Positions 1 through 10,554 of a stretch of DNA of 64,000 bases are shown one piece after another (within the stretch, counting starts at the first letter, position 1; every line of letters starts with the position of its first letter). This stretch comes from Paraphaeosphaeria minitans. Taxonomy: Eukaryota > Ascomycota > Dothideomycetes > Pleosporales > Didymosphaeriaceae. A program made the translations under genes and the position numbers. A model generated the notes under the pieces. That model had not been told where the DNA came from, searched no databases, and was given only the letters and a program-made list of their open reading frames with translations. The stretch spans positions 2,418,001-2,482,000 of the forward strand of contig WJXW01000004.1 of assembly GCA_015832175.1 (NCBI GenBank). Reading direction: 5' to 3'.

Positions 1-88
1 CGGGAGTGACGTCGGTCGCAGTGAGCTTCGCAACGGACGGCTGCTCAGAGGCGTCTGCAGCAGCCTGGTTGGACGGCTCGTGGCCCAT
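1..88 (-). CDS. 5' end of an unidentified gene running off the left edge
   Basis: An ATG on the minus strand at 88-86 opens a reading frame that stays open to the window edge (29 codons). The visible N-terminus begins MGHEPSNQAAADASEQPS and is rich in Ala, Ser, Gln and Thr, as in many disordered fungal N-termini. Nothing identifies a function, and only the start is present. The bases upstream (89 onward on the plus strand) would be its promoter and 5' leader. The call rests on a good start and composition only, so it could be a chance frame. Confidence 0.4.
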   Translation of the reverse strand, partial: MGHEPSNQAAADASEQPSVAKLTATDVTP

Positions 89-838
89 GGTTGAGCTACG
101 AGAGCTTCGGATGGGCGGCCGATGCGGTAGTGTGTTTGTGGATGCGGTCGCTCCTTAGGTGGCGGCAGGTAGTCGCGTGGTGATTGCGTGGTGATTGCGT
201 CGTGGGGAAGGCGGCTCGGTCGCAAGCGCAGGTCAGACTCGCGAGCGATGGCAAGGTCGAGGTCGAGGTCGAGGTCGAGTTAAACCAGACTGGACGAGAC
301 GGAGCGACGGTCGCGGCGAGCGCGGAGAGAAAGAGAGAGTGCAGGACGCGGGTGAGGGTGTAAGGAGCTCAGGATCGCTGCCGTCTTGGACGAGGCTGGG
401 CTAGCTCGCTAAGCGGAAATGAGTGTTCACTTTAAGCTTGTCATGAGCGGTCCCCCACACCGGACGACAGCAGCTATGTACCAAAGGCAGTGGCAATGTG
501 TGATTCCGGGGAAAGGGCAGTGCACAGCGACTCGGAACAAGTAGAAGCAGAAGTATAAGTGGAAGTGGAAGTGGAAGTGGAAGTGGAATTCGATACCTAG
601 ACGGTGAGGCGAATCGAGGGTCGTGGTGGCAGCTGAAGGCTCAACCGGGTGGCCACTCCCGCCGTGGCAGCAGCAACCTTGGCACACTCTTTGGAGACCC
701 GCTTCGAGCACACCTCAAGGCTCAAGGCTCATCCTGGCACCCCCAGCCAGCGGCCAGGCCTCTGGACATGGTATTGCCATTGTCGTTGTGATTGTGATTG
801 GGATTGACATTGTCATTGTCATTGTCATTGTTATTCTC

Positions 839-1012
839 ATCAACATCAACATCAACATCAACATCAACATCAACGTCAACATCAACATCAACGTCAACAT
901 CAACATCAACGTCAACATCAACATCAACGTCAACATCAACATCAACGTCAACATCAACATCAACATCAACATCAACATCAACATCAACATCAACATCAAC
1001 ATCAACATCAAC
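839..1012. repeat. Hexanucleotide microsatellite (AACATC/AACGTC)n
   Basis: About 29 near-perfect six-base units, with AACGTC variants interspersed at regular intervals in the first two thirds and a pure AACATC run at the end. Because the unit is a multiple of three, every frame on both strands stays open and gives artefactual repeat ORFs. Confidence 0.95.
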
Positions 1013-1069
1013 CGCCAGCACCCTCGCCTGCTGCTGATGTACGATGTCTCTGCAGCCGAGAACCCTCCC

Positions 1070-1070
<1 letters not shown>

Positions 1071-1104
<34 letters not shown>
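1071..1104. repeat. (GA)n dinucleotide microsatellite
   Basis: An uninterrupted GA run of about 16 units. Confidence 0.95.
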
Positions 1105-1106
<2 letters not shown>

Positions 1107-1208
1107 CAAGCCTTGTGCCCTGCATCCCGGTGCATTAAAACGAGGAGGCGCTGCCGCCATGGCAAGGCCTCGAGACCAGGCCTCAGCTTGTGGTTGTTTG
1201 GTGCAGTT

Positions 1209-1270
1209 GGGTGCAGTGGGTGCAGTGGGTGCAGTGGGTGCAGTGGGTGCAGTGGGTGTAGTGGGTGCAG
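1209..1270. repeat. Nine-base tandem repeat (GGGTGCAGT)n
   Basis: About seven head-to-tail copies of GGGTGCAGT, one with a C-to-T change (GGGTGTAGT). Confidence 0.9.
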
Positions 1271-1714
1271 TGCACAGTGCACGACGGAGAAGACTAGTCC
1301 AGCTACCTAGCACGGCGGTTAGCACTGGAGCCATTTCACCCTAGCCTATGAGAAGCTCCGCCAGTCGTAAGCGCACGCTGCCTGCCCACCTCAACCGCCG
1401 AATCCTGGCTTCCCGTCTGTGGCTCGGGCCCGCACCTCTCAGCGCCTGTCCTGTCCTGTCCTGTCCTGTCTGTCGCGACCCCATTCCGCTCCTCGCAGGG
1501 ACTTTTGGTCGTTTGTCCATGGAGCCTGACTTGCTGGAACAGTGCGTCGACGCGGGGCATGTGACAGCTGCCCATGGCATTGATTCGTCGCTTTCACCGC
1601 CCTCGCACATCCGAGTCGTATGGACATTTGGAAACCTGACTTCCATGCGTCCAGACTCCCAGGTCACGAGCTCAGTGTCGGAATGGTCATGGTGGTATCC
1701 CAGGCGATTCTCTC

Positions 1715-1895
1715 CATCTTTTGCCACGGGGAAGACCTCTCTAGATGTTTTCTCCATCTCTGCCATGGAGAAGACCTCTCTAGACTTTCTCCATCTTTGC
1801 CATGGAGGAGACCTCTCTAGACTTTCTCCATCTTTGCCATGGAGAAGACCTCTCTAGATGTTCTCTATCTACCATGGAGAAGACCTCTCTAGATG
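1715..1895. repeat. Minisatellite, period about 36 bases, five copies
   Basis: Five consecutive units built around CCATGGAGAAGACCTCTCTA, separated by TTTCTCCATCTTTG-like spacers. The third copy has GGAGGAG in place of GGAGAAG. Each unit carries an NcoI-type CCATGG. There is no sign that it is translated. Confidence 0.9.
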
Positions 1896-2684
1896 GGCCC
1901 CCCAGAGCTCGCGCGCCCAAGCACGTGCAGAACCGTGCAGTGACGAGCAAGCAACGTGTAAAATGATGGGTGTTTGGCGTTGGAGCTGGACGACAGAGGG
2001 ACACATGTATGGCAACATGTCGGACGAGCAACAGCAACATTCGACCTCAACGGAGGCTGAGATGAAGGATTCATACACAACCTTTTTTCTCTCTTCTCAG
2101 ATTCATACCTGTTAATCCTCCACATGCACACTCACCCAACCAGTAGGTAGAACTCGAGCTGGACGACGAAAGAAGTGTTTCACCAGAGGGACACATGTAT
2201 GGCAACATGTTGGATGAGCAACTTTGAAATGAAAGATTCATACACAACCTTTCCGTTTCTTTTGGCATCTTCGCACCTAGGTACCTCTTAGTCCTCTACA
2301 TGCACACTCACCCAACCAGTAGAAGTCAGGATGCGAGGGCGAATGGCATGCGAACAGCAACGGTCGTCGTTGACAACGCACTGGACTCGCCAAAGATCAA
2401 TCCAAGATGCACGCACACGCCAACAGCAGCGCCGGACGTTGCCATCGTCGCCTTCACCTCTGCATGTTGACTTCGTGGACGCACATCTCGTCGTTACGCT
2501 AGCGGGCTGCACTGGCCAACGATTGCAGGGGTCGTCTGTTTACGTCGGTTCCAAGTCCAAACATGCGATCCGCGAACACGACAATCATCGCCGCCGTCTC
2601 TTCGACTGTCGCGCCGACCTAGCATGCTTTGTTGATATTCATCATCGTTTGCAACCTGGCTTGGATAGGTATACGGTATCCGCA

Positions 2685-5600
2685 ATGGACAGTGCGAACG
2701 AAAACCAGGTAGGTGCGTCGTTGCTATGCACTTGCCGTTGCTCACACCTGCTCTGTAGACTTTCGCAAAGCCTTCGGGCCTGAAGCCGCCTTCCAAGCTG
2801 CCATCGCTGCTCAAAGAAGATCCCACGTCGCCCACCAGTATTCCACGCGCGACCGGCCTCAGCGAGTTGACCGACGCCATGCGAAACAGCCGCGGCGCCA
2901 TGGGCCCTCCGTCCTACGGAAGCATAAAGCACAAACCCAGCGGCCGTAAGCTCATCCCTCCGTCTTTGCTTTCGCGCAAAACTAACGCCTGCAGTTCCTG
3001 AACCGGAATCAAAGCAACGGAAGACACTCGCCGAACGTGCAGTCGAGCCGTTTGGCTCCAAGATCGCAGCGCCCCAATCTTCGCGCTCGATCAACGGTAC
3101 AGTCAAAAACACCGGCAGCAACGGCAGCCGCGGACTCTCCAATTCACTTTCACGGTCTACGTCAACCAGAGCACCGAAGCACAAGACCATGAGCTCAAGC
3201 AGTAGCCTTGGCCACAATTCAAGAGCAGTCAGCGCGCAGCCTGCAAGACCGAAATCTTCCTACGGCAGTCACAACCGGAGCAGATCCCAATATCAGCGCC
3301 CTGCCACTTCCATGGCACAGCACGATCCGCAACCTGAACCCCAAGGTGGGCACCCTTTTTCATATTCTACAACCCCCAAAGAGAGTGCGAGCAGGCTCCA
3401 TGTACGGAAAAACTCCTCGCGAGGACCCGAAAACCGCATGTATTCCTTCAATATGTCTCGAGAGCGACCACAAACCCCGACGCAGCGGTCTCTCTCATCT
3501 CCTTCGTCTATACGCCCACAAAGTGCGCCACCGTATGAACCTGCCGATACCGCCTGCGACGACATCTTGCATGGCTTTGGAGCCCTCACACTGGGAGCTT
3601 CGAGCAGTCAAGGTCGTGAAAGTCGTATGGGACGTGGCATCATAGCTGGCAAGAATCTGGACATTTCTTATCCGTCTCATATCCCTCGGCATACGCCTAG
3701 TTTGGCAATGCCACCCCCGCCTGTACCAGTGATCAAGTCCCCAAGAAGGCCGCGCACGCCAGCCACACCCTTCCTCAACAAGTATACTAATGAACGTGTT
3801 CCAGTCTTCGACGATACCCGCGTCGCATCGCTCGAGGCTCAATTTGCAGCATGGAAGGAACAAATGGAAGCGGACATGGACAAGCAGTCCAAAGTACAGG
3901 AGAGTATTGAACTCTATAAGACCAAAAGTAAGCGCAAGACCATGTTTCTTGGGTCCAGCTCTACGCCAGAAGCTGGGCCAGTTCCGACACTTTCGCTAAC
4001 CAACTTTTACTAGATGCTGCATTGGAGGACAGCTGCACCGAATACAAGAGGCTGCTCGAGGAATATAAAACTAACGTTGCTGACCTGAAAAGCCTCAACT
4101 CGACGATTTCCATGGAATTGGAGAACGTGAAGCGGAGTCACTCATACGAAGTTGATGACCTCCGAAGAAAGTACCAGAACCACATGCAGGATGCTTTCGA
4201 TCGAAGTAAGAGAGATCTCGAGCGTGCACGAGAAGAAAATCAGGACCTTGCCGAGAAGATTGAAAGAGAGCTCAAGGCCGAAATTGAGAGCCTCCACAAA
4301 TCGCATAAGGAAGAATTGGAAACGTTGGAGAGAAGGCTAAAGGCCGAGCTAGAGGAAGAACGGGGCAACAGGCAACGAGAGCGGCAAGACGTGCTGAAGG
4401 AGTTCGACTCGGAGCTAAGAAACGCGCGGCTGGAAGCTGATACCAAAGAACGCGAGAATCAATTGCTGCAAGGCGAGCTGACCAACACCAAAGCCGAGCT
4501 CGACCGGGAGAGATTATTGAAGAGTGCGCTGCAAGGCCAGCTCACAGACGCGACCACCACCACCCTCAGGCTCGAAGCGTCCAATAAGGCCATGAAGGAG
4601 AAGATCGACTTCCTGGAGTCGGACAGCCAAGCGCAATCATCAGCTTTCAACGAGTTGCACCGTCGAATGGAAGAGGCATTCGCAGTCGCCGAGGCAGCTC
4701 AAGAAAAGCTCCGTCAAGAAGAGACACTGCGTCGCAAGCTCCACAACCAAGTCCAGGAGCTCAAAGGCAACATCCGAGTCATGTGCCGTGTACGCCCTGC
4801 CCACGATTCCGAGACCGATCCCGCAAAGATCGGTTTCCCTGATGCGGACACCGACAGCAAAGAGGTCGCAGTGCAAGGCCCCGAAAAGATTAGCGCAATG
4901 GGCACGAACATCACGCAGACATACTCCTATACCTTCGACCGTGTATTTAGCCCCGGATCACAGAATGCGGAAGTCTTCGAAGAGATTAGCCAGCTAGTGC
5001 AAAGCGCACTGGACGGCTACAACGTCTGCATCTTCTGCTACGGACAAACAGGTTCTGGAAAGACTTTCACAATGTCATCTGCCGACGGCATGATCCCGCG
5101 CGCCACTGCCCAAATTTATGCTGAAGCTACGCGGCTGCAAGAGAAGGGCTGGCAGTACAAGATGGAAGGGTCCTTCGTCGAAGTCTACAACGAAACTTAC
5201 AACGATTTGCTGGGCCGCTCCGAAGATCTCGACAAGAAGAAGATTGAAGTGCGCCACGACCCTGCAAAGAAGCAGACTACGCTGGAAAACGCGGTATCTG
5301 TGGCTCTGGACGGACCACACCGGGTGGAAGAGATCCTGCAGAGAGCCGATAAGAACAGAACGGTAGCCGCCACGAAGGCCAACATGCGGTCTTCGCGCTC
5401 GCATTCCGTCTTTATTTTGAAGCTCGTGGGCGAGAACAGCGTCACAGGCGAACGCAGCGAAGGCACGCTGAACCTTGTCGACCTCGCTGGTTCTGAACGC
5501 CTCGACCATAGCAAAGCTGAGGGTGCGCGCCTCAAGGAGACGCAGAACATCAACAAGAGTCTGAGCTGTCTCGGCGACGTGATAAATGCGCTGGGTTCGT

Positions 5601-5865
5601 CGAAGGAGAACTCACACATCCCGTACCGGAACTCGAGGGTAAGTTTTCTTCGTGAGAGATGTGTGAAGGGATGTGCTAATAGGGATGACAGCTTACGTAT
5701 CTCCTGCAATACTCGCTCGGTGGGAACAGCAAGACGCTCATGTTCGTCATGGCGTCCCCGCTTCAGGCGCATCTCCAGGAGACAATTACGAGTCTTAAAT
5801 TTGCCACCAAGGTACACAACACGCACATTGGCACGGCGAAGAAGCAGACGAAGGCGAGCGGGTAG
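2685..5865 (+). CDS. klpA: Kinesin-14 (C-terminal motor, KlpA/Kar3/Ncd type)
   Basis: Minus-end-directed microtubule motor of the kinesin-14 family, acting in spindle assembly and microtubule cross-linking. I model five exons (2685-2708, 2759-2945, 2995-3927, 4014-5638, 5692-5865), giving 980 residues. The order is a basic Ser/Pro-rich disordered tail (about 1-330), a long coiled coil (about 385-625), the neck (ELKGNIRV at about 630, typical of C-terminal motors) and the motor. The motor shows the P-loop GQTGSGKT (725-732), switch I NMRSSRSHS and switch II DLAGSE. The last intron must be removed to restore the motor C-terminus LTYLLQYSLGGNSKTLM; read-through instead gives a basic, unrelated tail. 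All introns are 49-86 bases with GT/AG ends, and the second and third contain CTAAC. The tail is longer than I recall for Aspergillus KlpA. Exon 1 (eight codons) is the least certain part. Confidence 0.93.
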
Positions 5866-7059
5866 GGTACCGTACAGAACTTGTGCTTAACATTGGCGTT
5901 GGCGTGTTGGTCGGGCGAACACTGGTGGTGGATTGGTTTGCTGCGTACCGCGACTGTATGAAGTGTTCAGGTTGCCGGACCGTTTTGCTAGGGGGTGGAC
6001 GGATGGTTTGCGGAGCGGCATGGTGTTGTGGCATTTGTGTAGCGTTTGGTGCGTGAGGCAAAGTCTTGACCCTTGGACTTCCTCGAGAGCATTTACAATC
6101 CTGTTCTGCCCTTGTGTTTGAGGGATTATGTGATGTGCAGGACGTGATTTTTCATTTGCGAGATTGCCCTTGGCGAGAATGAAGAAGTAGGGGGGACGGA
6201 ACTATCTGTCTAGACGTGGGAAGGTTTAGTCTGTTGGTCGGTGTCTCCTTTGCTTGTAGACCTTGTTGTACCTACAGGTCCCCGAGGTCACTTCCAGGTC
6301 GGCAATGCAGCGTGGATGGGTGCAGTTGTAGGTGGGTGGCGTGGTGACGTCTAGGCAAGGTTTCACCGGTCATGTCCAATAGACGGCAGCTCGGGGGTGT
6401 TGATGGTCAGGTTTGTTTTTAACACCTAGCTGCATACCTATCAGGCGGGCCATGATCGGCGTTACCGTAGGTATAGGTAGGTACGTACCTACAGCGTGAT
6501 AGCTAGCCGAGCATGTCTTTGTGCACAGATGCGCCCCGCGGTACCGTATAGGTACCTATGTGTTGGGGAATGTGTTGCGTACAGGCGCAGGTGCAAAAGA
6601 GAACTCCAATGGATCACACGTACGCGATAGATAATCTATAGGTATACCCTGGACCTTGCTCCTCAGAATGCTTTCGGAGTGTCCGCGGTCGTCGCGAGCG
6701 GCCTACGGTAGGTACCTATTTTCGACGAGAGAAGCGCAAAGGAAAGGTGCCCACCGAGGATGGTTTCTGCTAAACCCACGTTGTGCTCATGTTCAAGATT
6801 ATTTCTCGTTCTCGTTGCCCATCACGGAATTGGTGATGATGTGCGCAGCAGCGCGGGATGGTCGACAGGCGCCATGTAGCCATTGGATGTCCATGTCTTG
6901 TTTGAAGACCAGAAGAGTGCTGTGTTGACGAGCTCTTGCTCTTGCTCTTGCTTGGATGCCTCATTGTCCATCCAGATTTCCAGATCGGCGATCGCATGAG
7001 TTCGTTTTCCAAAATGGACGATCTGGGTGGGACGCAGAAAACCGAGGAAGTGAGGACGG
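5866..7059. other. Intergenic, no gene seen
   Basis: Kinesin 3' flank followed by about 1 kb with no coding signal. Between 6420 and 6730 there are repeated TAGGTACCTA/TAGGTAGGTACGTACCTA palindromes like those seen at several other intergenic places in the window. Confidence 0.6.
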
Positions 7060-8044
7060 TGGGCGGGAGTGTCACGGGACAGGCGACGGGGCCGAGTGTA
7101 TTAGCGGAGTATGGTGTTTTTGGGGACGAGGTGTTGGTGAAGGTCCGGAGTACTTGTTTTGGAAAGAGGCTAGGTAGTGATCGTCGGCGACTTTAGATAA
7201 GACTGGGCAGACAATTATGACAGGCATCTACACTACCTGTGCTAGTCACTGGACGGCGCTGGGCCGTCCCAAGGACGTTCAGCCATATGCATCTGTGTTG
7301 TTTCAGGGTAAGTGGTGGCTTGGAGTCATACGTAGGAAGCAGAGGTTGACATTGCCCAGGCAACAGATGGCGTATACACCTTCGCGCATCTTCTCTGAAT
7401 TGCCGCCAATATCATCCCCATCATAACCTCCTCCTCTGACGCGGAACTCTTGTAGCTCACCTCCCTCAGCCACTTGGTCAAGGTCTTCAATTACAAAACG
7501 CATCCTGACCAAGCTACACAAGTTGAAAAAATCTCACCGACGGAAAAGACGTGGACGTCGTCATCAACAACACGGGCGTCGCATCTTTTATCGCCGATCT
7601 TGAAAGCCTAGGAGGTAGGCACGGTATGGTATCCGTGATAGGTATGCTGGATAGCCAGAAGGCCAAATGGGAGCCCAATGCGCTCATGTTGTTCATGGGG
7701 AAGCTGTCGACGATAACAGTGATATTTAGAATTCGAAATACCGTTGAGGGTACGAGAATCGGTCCAAAGAAAAATCTCCAGGAGCTCAATGCGCCTCTCG
7801 AGGAGAAAGAGGTAAACATTTCCGATCATGAGGTTCCATGTCCGTGGCGTGCGTAGTCATATACACACGAACAGGCTGGCAGTGCTTAGACAGGCACCCG
7901 TGGTTGAAGGACTGGATATCTGGCTGGACGAAACTTGTGACTGCCATGGATTGATCCGGAGTTTATGCTTGATGAAGCGAAGCAGGTCTTTGAGTATTTT
8001 TTGCATCCGGAAAGCATGTGGGCAAGATCGTTATCCAGGTATAG
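7060..8044 (+). pseudogene. Decayed zinc-type (MDR) alcohol dehydrogenase
   Basis: Recognisable pieces of a medium-chain NAD(P)-dependent alcohol dehydrogenase occur in the right order but in different frames and broken by stops. They are EVLVKVRS in the N-terminal GroES-like fold (about 7125), a WTALGRPKDVQPYASVLFQG segment before the Rossmann fold (about 7250), ITSSSDAEL (about 7420), the NYKTHP...DVVINNTG region (about 7490-7570), a LESLGG...VSVIG strand (about 7590-7650) and the family C-terminus GKHVGKIVIQV ending in TAG at 8042-8044. At least three frameshifts and internal stops rule out a functional product. There is no marked AT enrichment, so ordinary decay is more likely than strong RIP. 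Confidence 0.75.
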
Positions 8045-8226
8045 ATTCGTAAAGAAAGTATCTTTAGGCCTGCTCTGTTTGCTGCCAAGTCCACATACCG
8101 GCGGCTCTTCACACGGCGGAGCTACAGTGTGACAGTACGGCGTTTTCTGTTATTGGATCCAAGCCGCAACTACAGTACCACAACCCAACTTCTCCTTCTT
8201 CCTTGCGAGCGGATTGCCCTTACGAT

Positions 8227-9565
8227 ATGAAGCTACGATCTTTGCTCCTCCTCGGGGCTGCTCTCGTAGTCACCAGCACACCTCACGCGAAGATAGTCGT
8301 CGAAACCAACATCACCACGCTTGTCAGTGTACTAAACCAAATACCTACTGATCAGTTGACCGCGAGGCAGAAAACGTCATGCACCGGGAACATTCAACTA
8401 ATTGACTGCTTTTCTATCTACACGAAAAGCAGCTCAGACGACGTCATCGAAGGACCCTCGTCAAGCCATGTAGAGCCCAGCTCGAGCAGCGTTCCCAGCA
8501 CGAAGTCTACTGCACCGAATGGGGCCCCTACTTCCACCGCCACCTCCACCTCCACAATTCCCACCGACCCCCTCGAACGTCAGCGCGTGTGCTTCACAGG
8601 CCTTGCCTGCAGCCCCCTCTTCAGTAACCTGACAGCATCGTGGAAGAAAATTCACGCCGACAGACCCATGTACGAGCAGGACAAGGAATTCGCGACTGTC
8701 TACTGCGACCAAGAGAACCTCAAGATGCTTACCGACGCGTGCGTCCCTCCCCCCCCCCCCCCCCCCCCCCTTTCCCAACTCCATACCCTCCTCCCGCATG
8801 CCAACTAACCAAGCAGCGGTTCTCGCGTGATGTGGGACTGCCGTGCATGCTCCGAAGTCAATTCCCGCGCGACCGAGCTCTGGGACGCGTTCTCGCAGGC
8901 GCTGAGGGGGTTCTGCGAGTCGCCCGCGCGCTCTGTGTACACGCTCTCCAAGCAGATCCTGGCGTTCAAGAAGGCCATGGTGGTTGATCCGCTGGGGGTG
9001 CAGCCCGCGGGGTTCGATCCCGTCGTCGAGCATATGGTGGCGGCGTGGGACAGGCAGGGTGTGAATGGAACGGGTTCGTATGCGGGCATGAAGACGGCGA
9101 CCGGGACGCAGGCGCTCACGCTCGTGCTACCGCGGACGTGGCCGTATACTAGAGCGGCCGTTGCGCGGCGGCCGGGCATGACGGCAAGGTTTACGGTCAC
9201 GGGGAGGAACGGCGGAGCGCAGGCGGTGGTGATGGAGAGTATGGTCTGGTAGGATGCATTCTTTCTTCGTGTACGGATCGACATTTGCTTACGCAGACAG
9301 GAACCCGAGACCTTTGGGCGGCGACGTGGAGTTCCTGCGGAATTACACGCAAAGTGTTGTGGTGGAGGGGACGGGTCGAGTGCAGCCTGCTCCTGCGTCG
9401 ACCATGGGGTCTGGTGGTCGAGAGCTGGGGACGTCATTATCTGCAGGGTCGTCATCGTCGGGGAATTCTGTGTCTGCGAAGCCTTCTTTGTCTTCATCTT
9501 CGTCTCCGTCAGGATTTTTGGTATCCTCGGTGCCATCGATTACTTCGGCGCCCTCGCCTTTGTAA
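8227..9565 (+). CDS. Secreted protein of unknown function, 402 residues
   Basis: Three exons (8227-8738, 8817-9248, 9301-9565) give 402 residues. The N-terminus MKLRSLLLLGAALVVTSTPHA is a clear secretion signal. Eight cysteines remain in the mature chain: five before the first splice junction, a CRAC pair and one shortly after. A Ser/Thr/Pro-rich linker lies at about 70-115 and a Ser-rich tail follows 330. The first intron contains an unusual run of about 20 cytosines. The second intron is needed because reading on gives a TAG at 9250. The acceptor at 9300 (not AG at 9296) keeps the downstream frame. I do not recognise a family. The low-complexity tail could be an O-glycosylated cell-wall stalk, but no strong GPI signal is visible. 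Confidence 0.75.
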
Positions 9566-10554
9566 TTGACCCCTATCACTGATACAATAAACAATATCGG
9601 GAGATAGGCAAGGGAATAAGCATTTGACTCTGAAAGTCTCCGGCCAGGTCCAGCTACCCATTCCGTTCCTACTGCGTTGAAGGTAGCACTATCGATATGC
9701 TTGCCCATGCCTGGCGGGTAGTCGGATTCTCCACTACAGACCTGCTCTTAGCCTTGCAAACAACCGCAGAAGCTGTCTTACGCTTTCGTGTGTTTACGTG
9801 TACACCCCGGCCACTACCATGACCCAAGCTATCATGCAAAGCCGCTTCTATGGAAGGAGATACTGCCTCGTACCTCGGTTTCGAAGCATCCTTCCTCGGC
9901 ATCGAACAGCACAGCATCATGCTACCTACACAACCACTTCCCGCCACAACTCATCCACCAGCTCACCCCTGGAAGCATCATGCTCCGCATACCTCAATCT
10001 ACCCAGCATGCCTCACTCATAACCATGAGGCACAATGTCAGGCAGTTGATGTCACACATATATCGATATATTGCCAGAGCACTAAAGCACACATCTACCG
10101 ATATATTACTGGAGCACCAAAGCACACATATACCGATATGTTGCCAAAGCACTGCAGCACACCCCATCCCCCCATCCCCCCAATATCCCGCCTCAGACGC
10201 AAGCGACGGACGTCGAGAATGCAATAAAGATGTGAGATGTGACAAAATGTGAGGAAACACCATGACCGAACAGTGTTAGAAGGAACAGAAGGGGGTACCT
10301 ACAGAATACACTAGGCAGAAGAGAGAGAGAGAAAAAGTAAAGACGCTTCGCTTGGCAAGCCACGCAGCGGCATGGAAACCAGATTACAACGGATTGTACG
10401 GAAAGAAAGGAGAGCCGTGAATGCACGTGTGCCAAAGAGACGAACCGAAAAGAAAACCGCAATGCAAGATGCAAAGACCACGCACCACGCACCACACTCC
10501 ACAACTTCCCACTCCCCTTCCCCTGGCCATCTCACCTCACCTCACCCCGTCCGT
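9566..10554. other. Intergenic with a triple 36-base repeat, no gene seen
   Basis: No reading frame has coding character. A three-copy tandem repeat lies at about 10052-10165, and a purine-rich (GA) stretch at about 10318-10340 precedes the 3' end of the convergent DUF1349 gene. Confidence 0.6.
10052..10165. repeat. Tandem repeat, period about 36 bases, three copies
   Basis: Units of the type ATATATCGATATATTGCCAG followed by AGCACTAAAGCACAC. The second and third copies have diverged (TACCGATATATTACTGG and TACCGATATGTTGCCAA). Each copy includes an AT-rich near-palindrome around CGATAT. Confidence 0.85.

Larger units (their letters stand above)
89..2684. repeat. Gene-free, satellite-rich intergenic region
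   Basis: About 2.6 kb with no convincing gene. It holds a GAGGTC-type short repeat (about 255-285), a GGAAGT run (560-590), a long hexanucleotide array (839-1012), a GA run (1071-1104), a nine-base array (1209-1270), a CCTGT run (1441-1470), a roughly 36-base tandem array (1715-1895) and a diverged direct duplication (about 1982-2146 and 2155-2325). The open frames here are repeat translations such as DVDVDV or NININ. The last 300 bases should contain the kinesin promoter. Confidence 0.7.

Noticed and set aside
623..1138. Open frames of 79-171 codons in several frames on both strands
   Set aside because: They are translations of a six-base microsatellite, which has no stop in any frame; products such as VDVDVD or NINI have no coding character.
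4022..5890. Kinesin frame continuing to 5890 without the last intron
   Set aside because: Read-through replaces the conserved LTYLLQYSLGGNSKT motor end with a basic unrelated tail; splicing at 5639-5691 restores it.
9010..9030. GGTTCGATCCC resembling a tRNA T-loop
   Set aside because: It lies inside a coding exon and no acceptor stem or anticodon arm can be drawn around it.
8461..9033. 190-codon minus-strand frame opposite the secreted-protein gene
   Set aside because: It is antisense to a better supported spliced gene with signal peptide and consists of Gly/Arg-rich shadow sequence.
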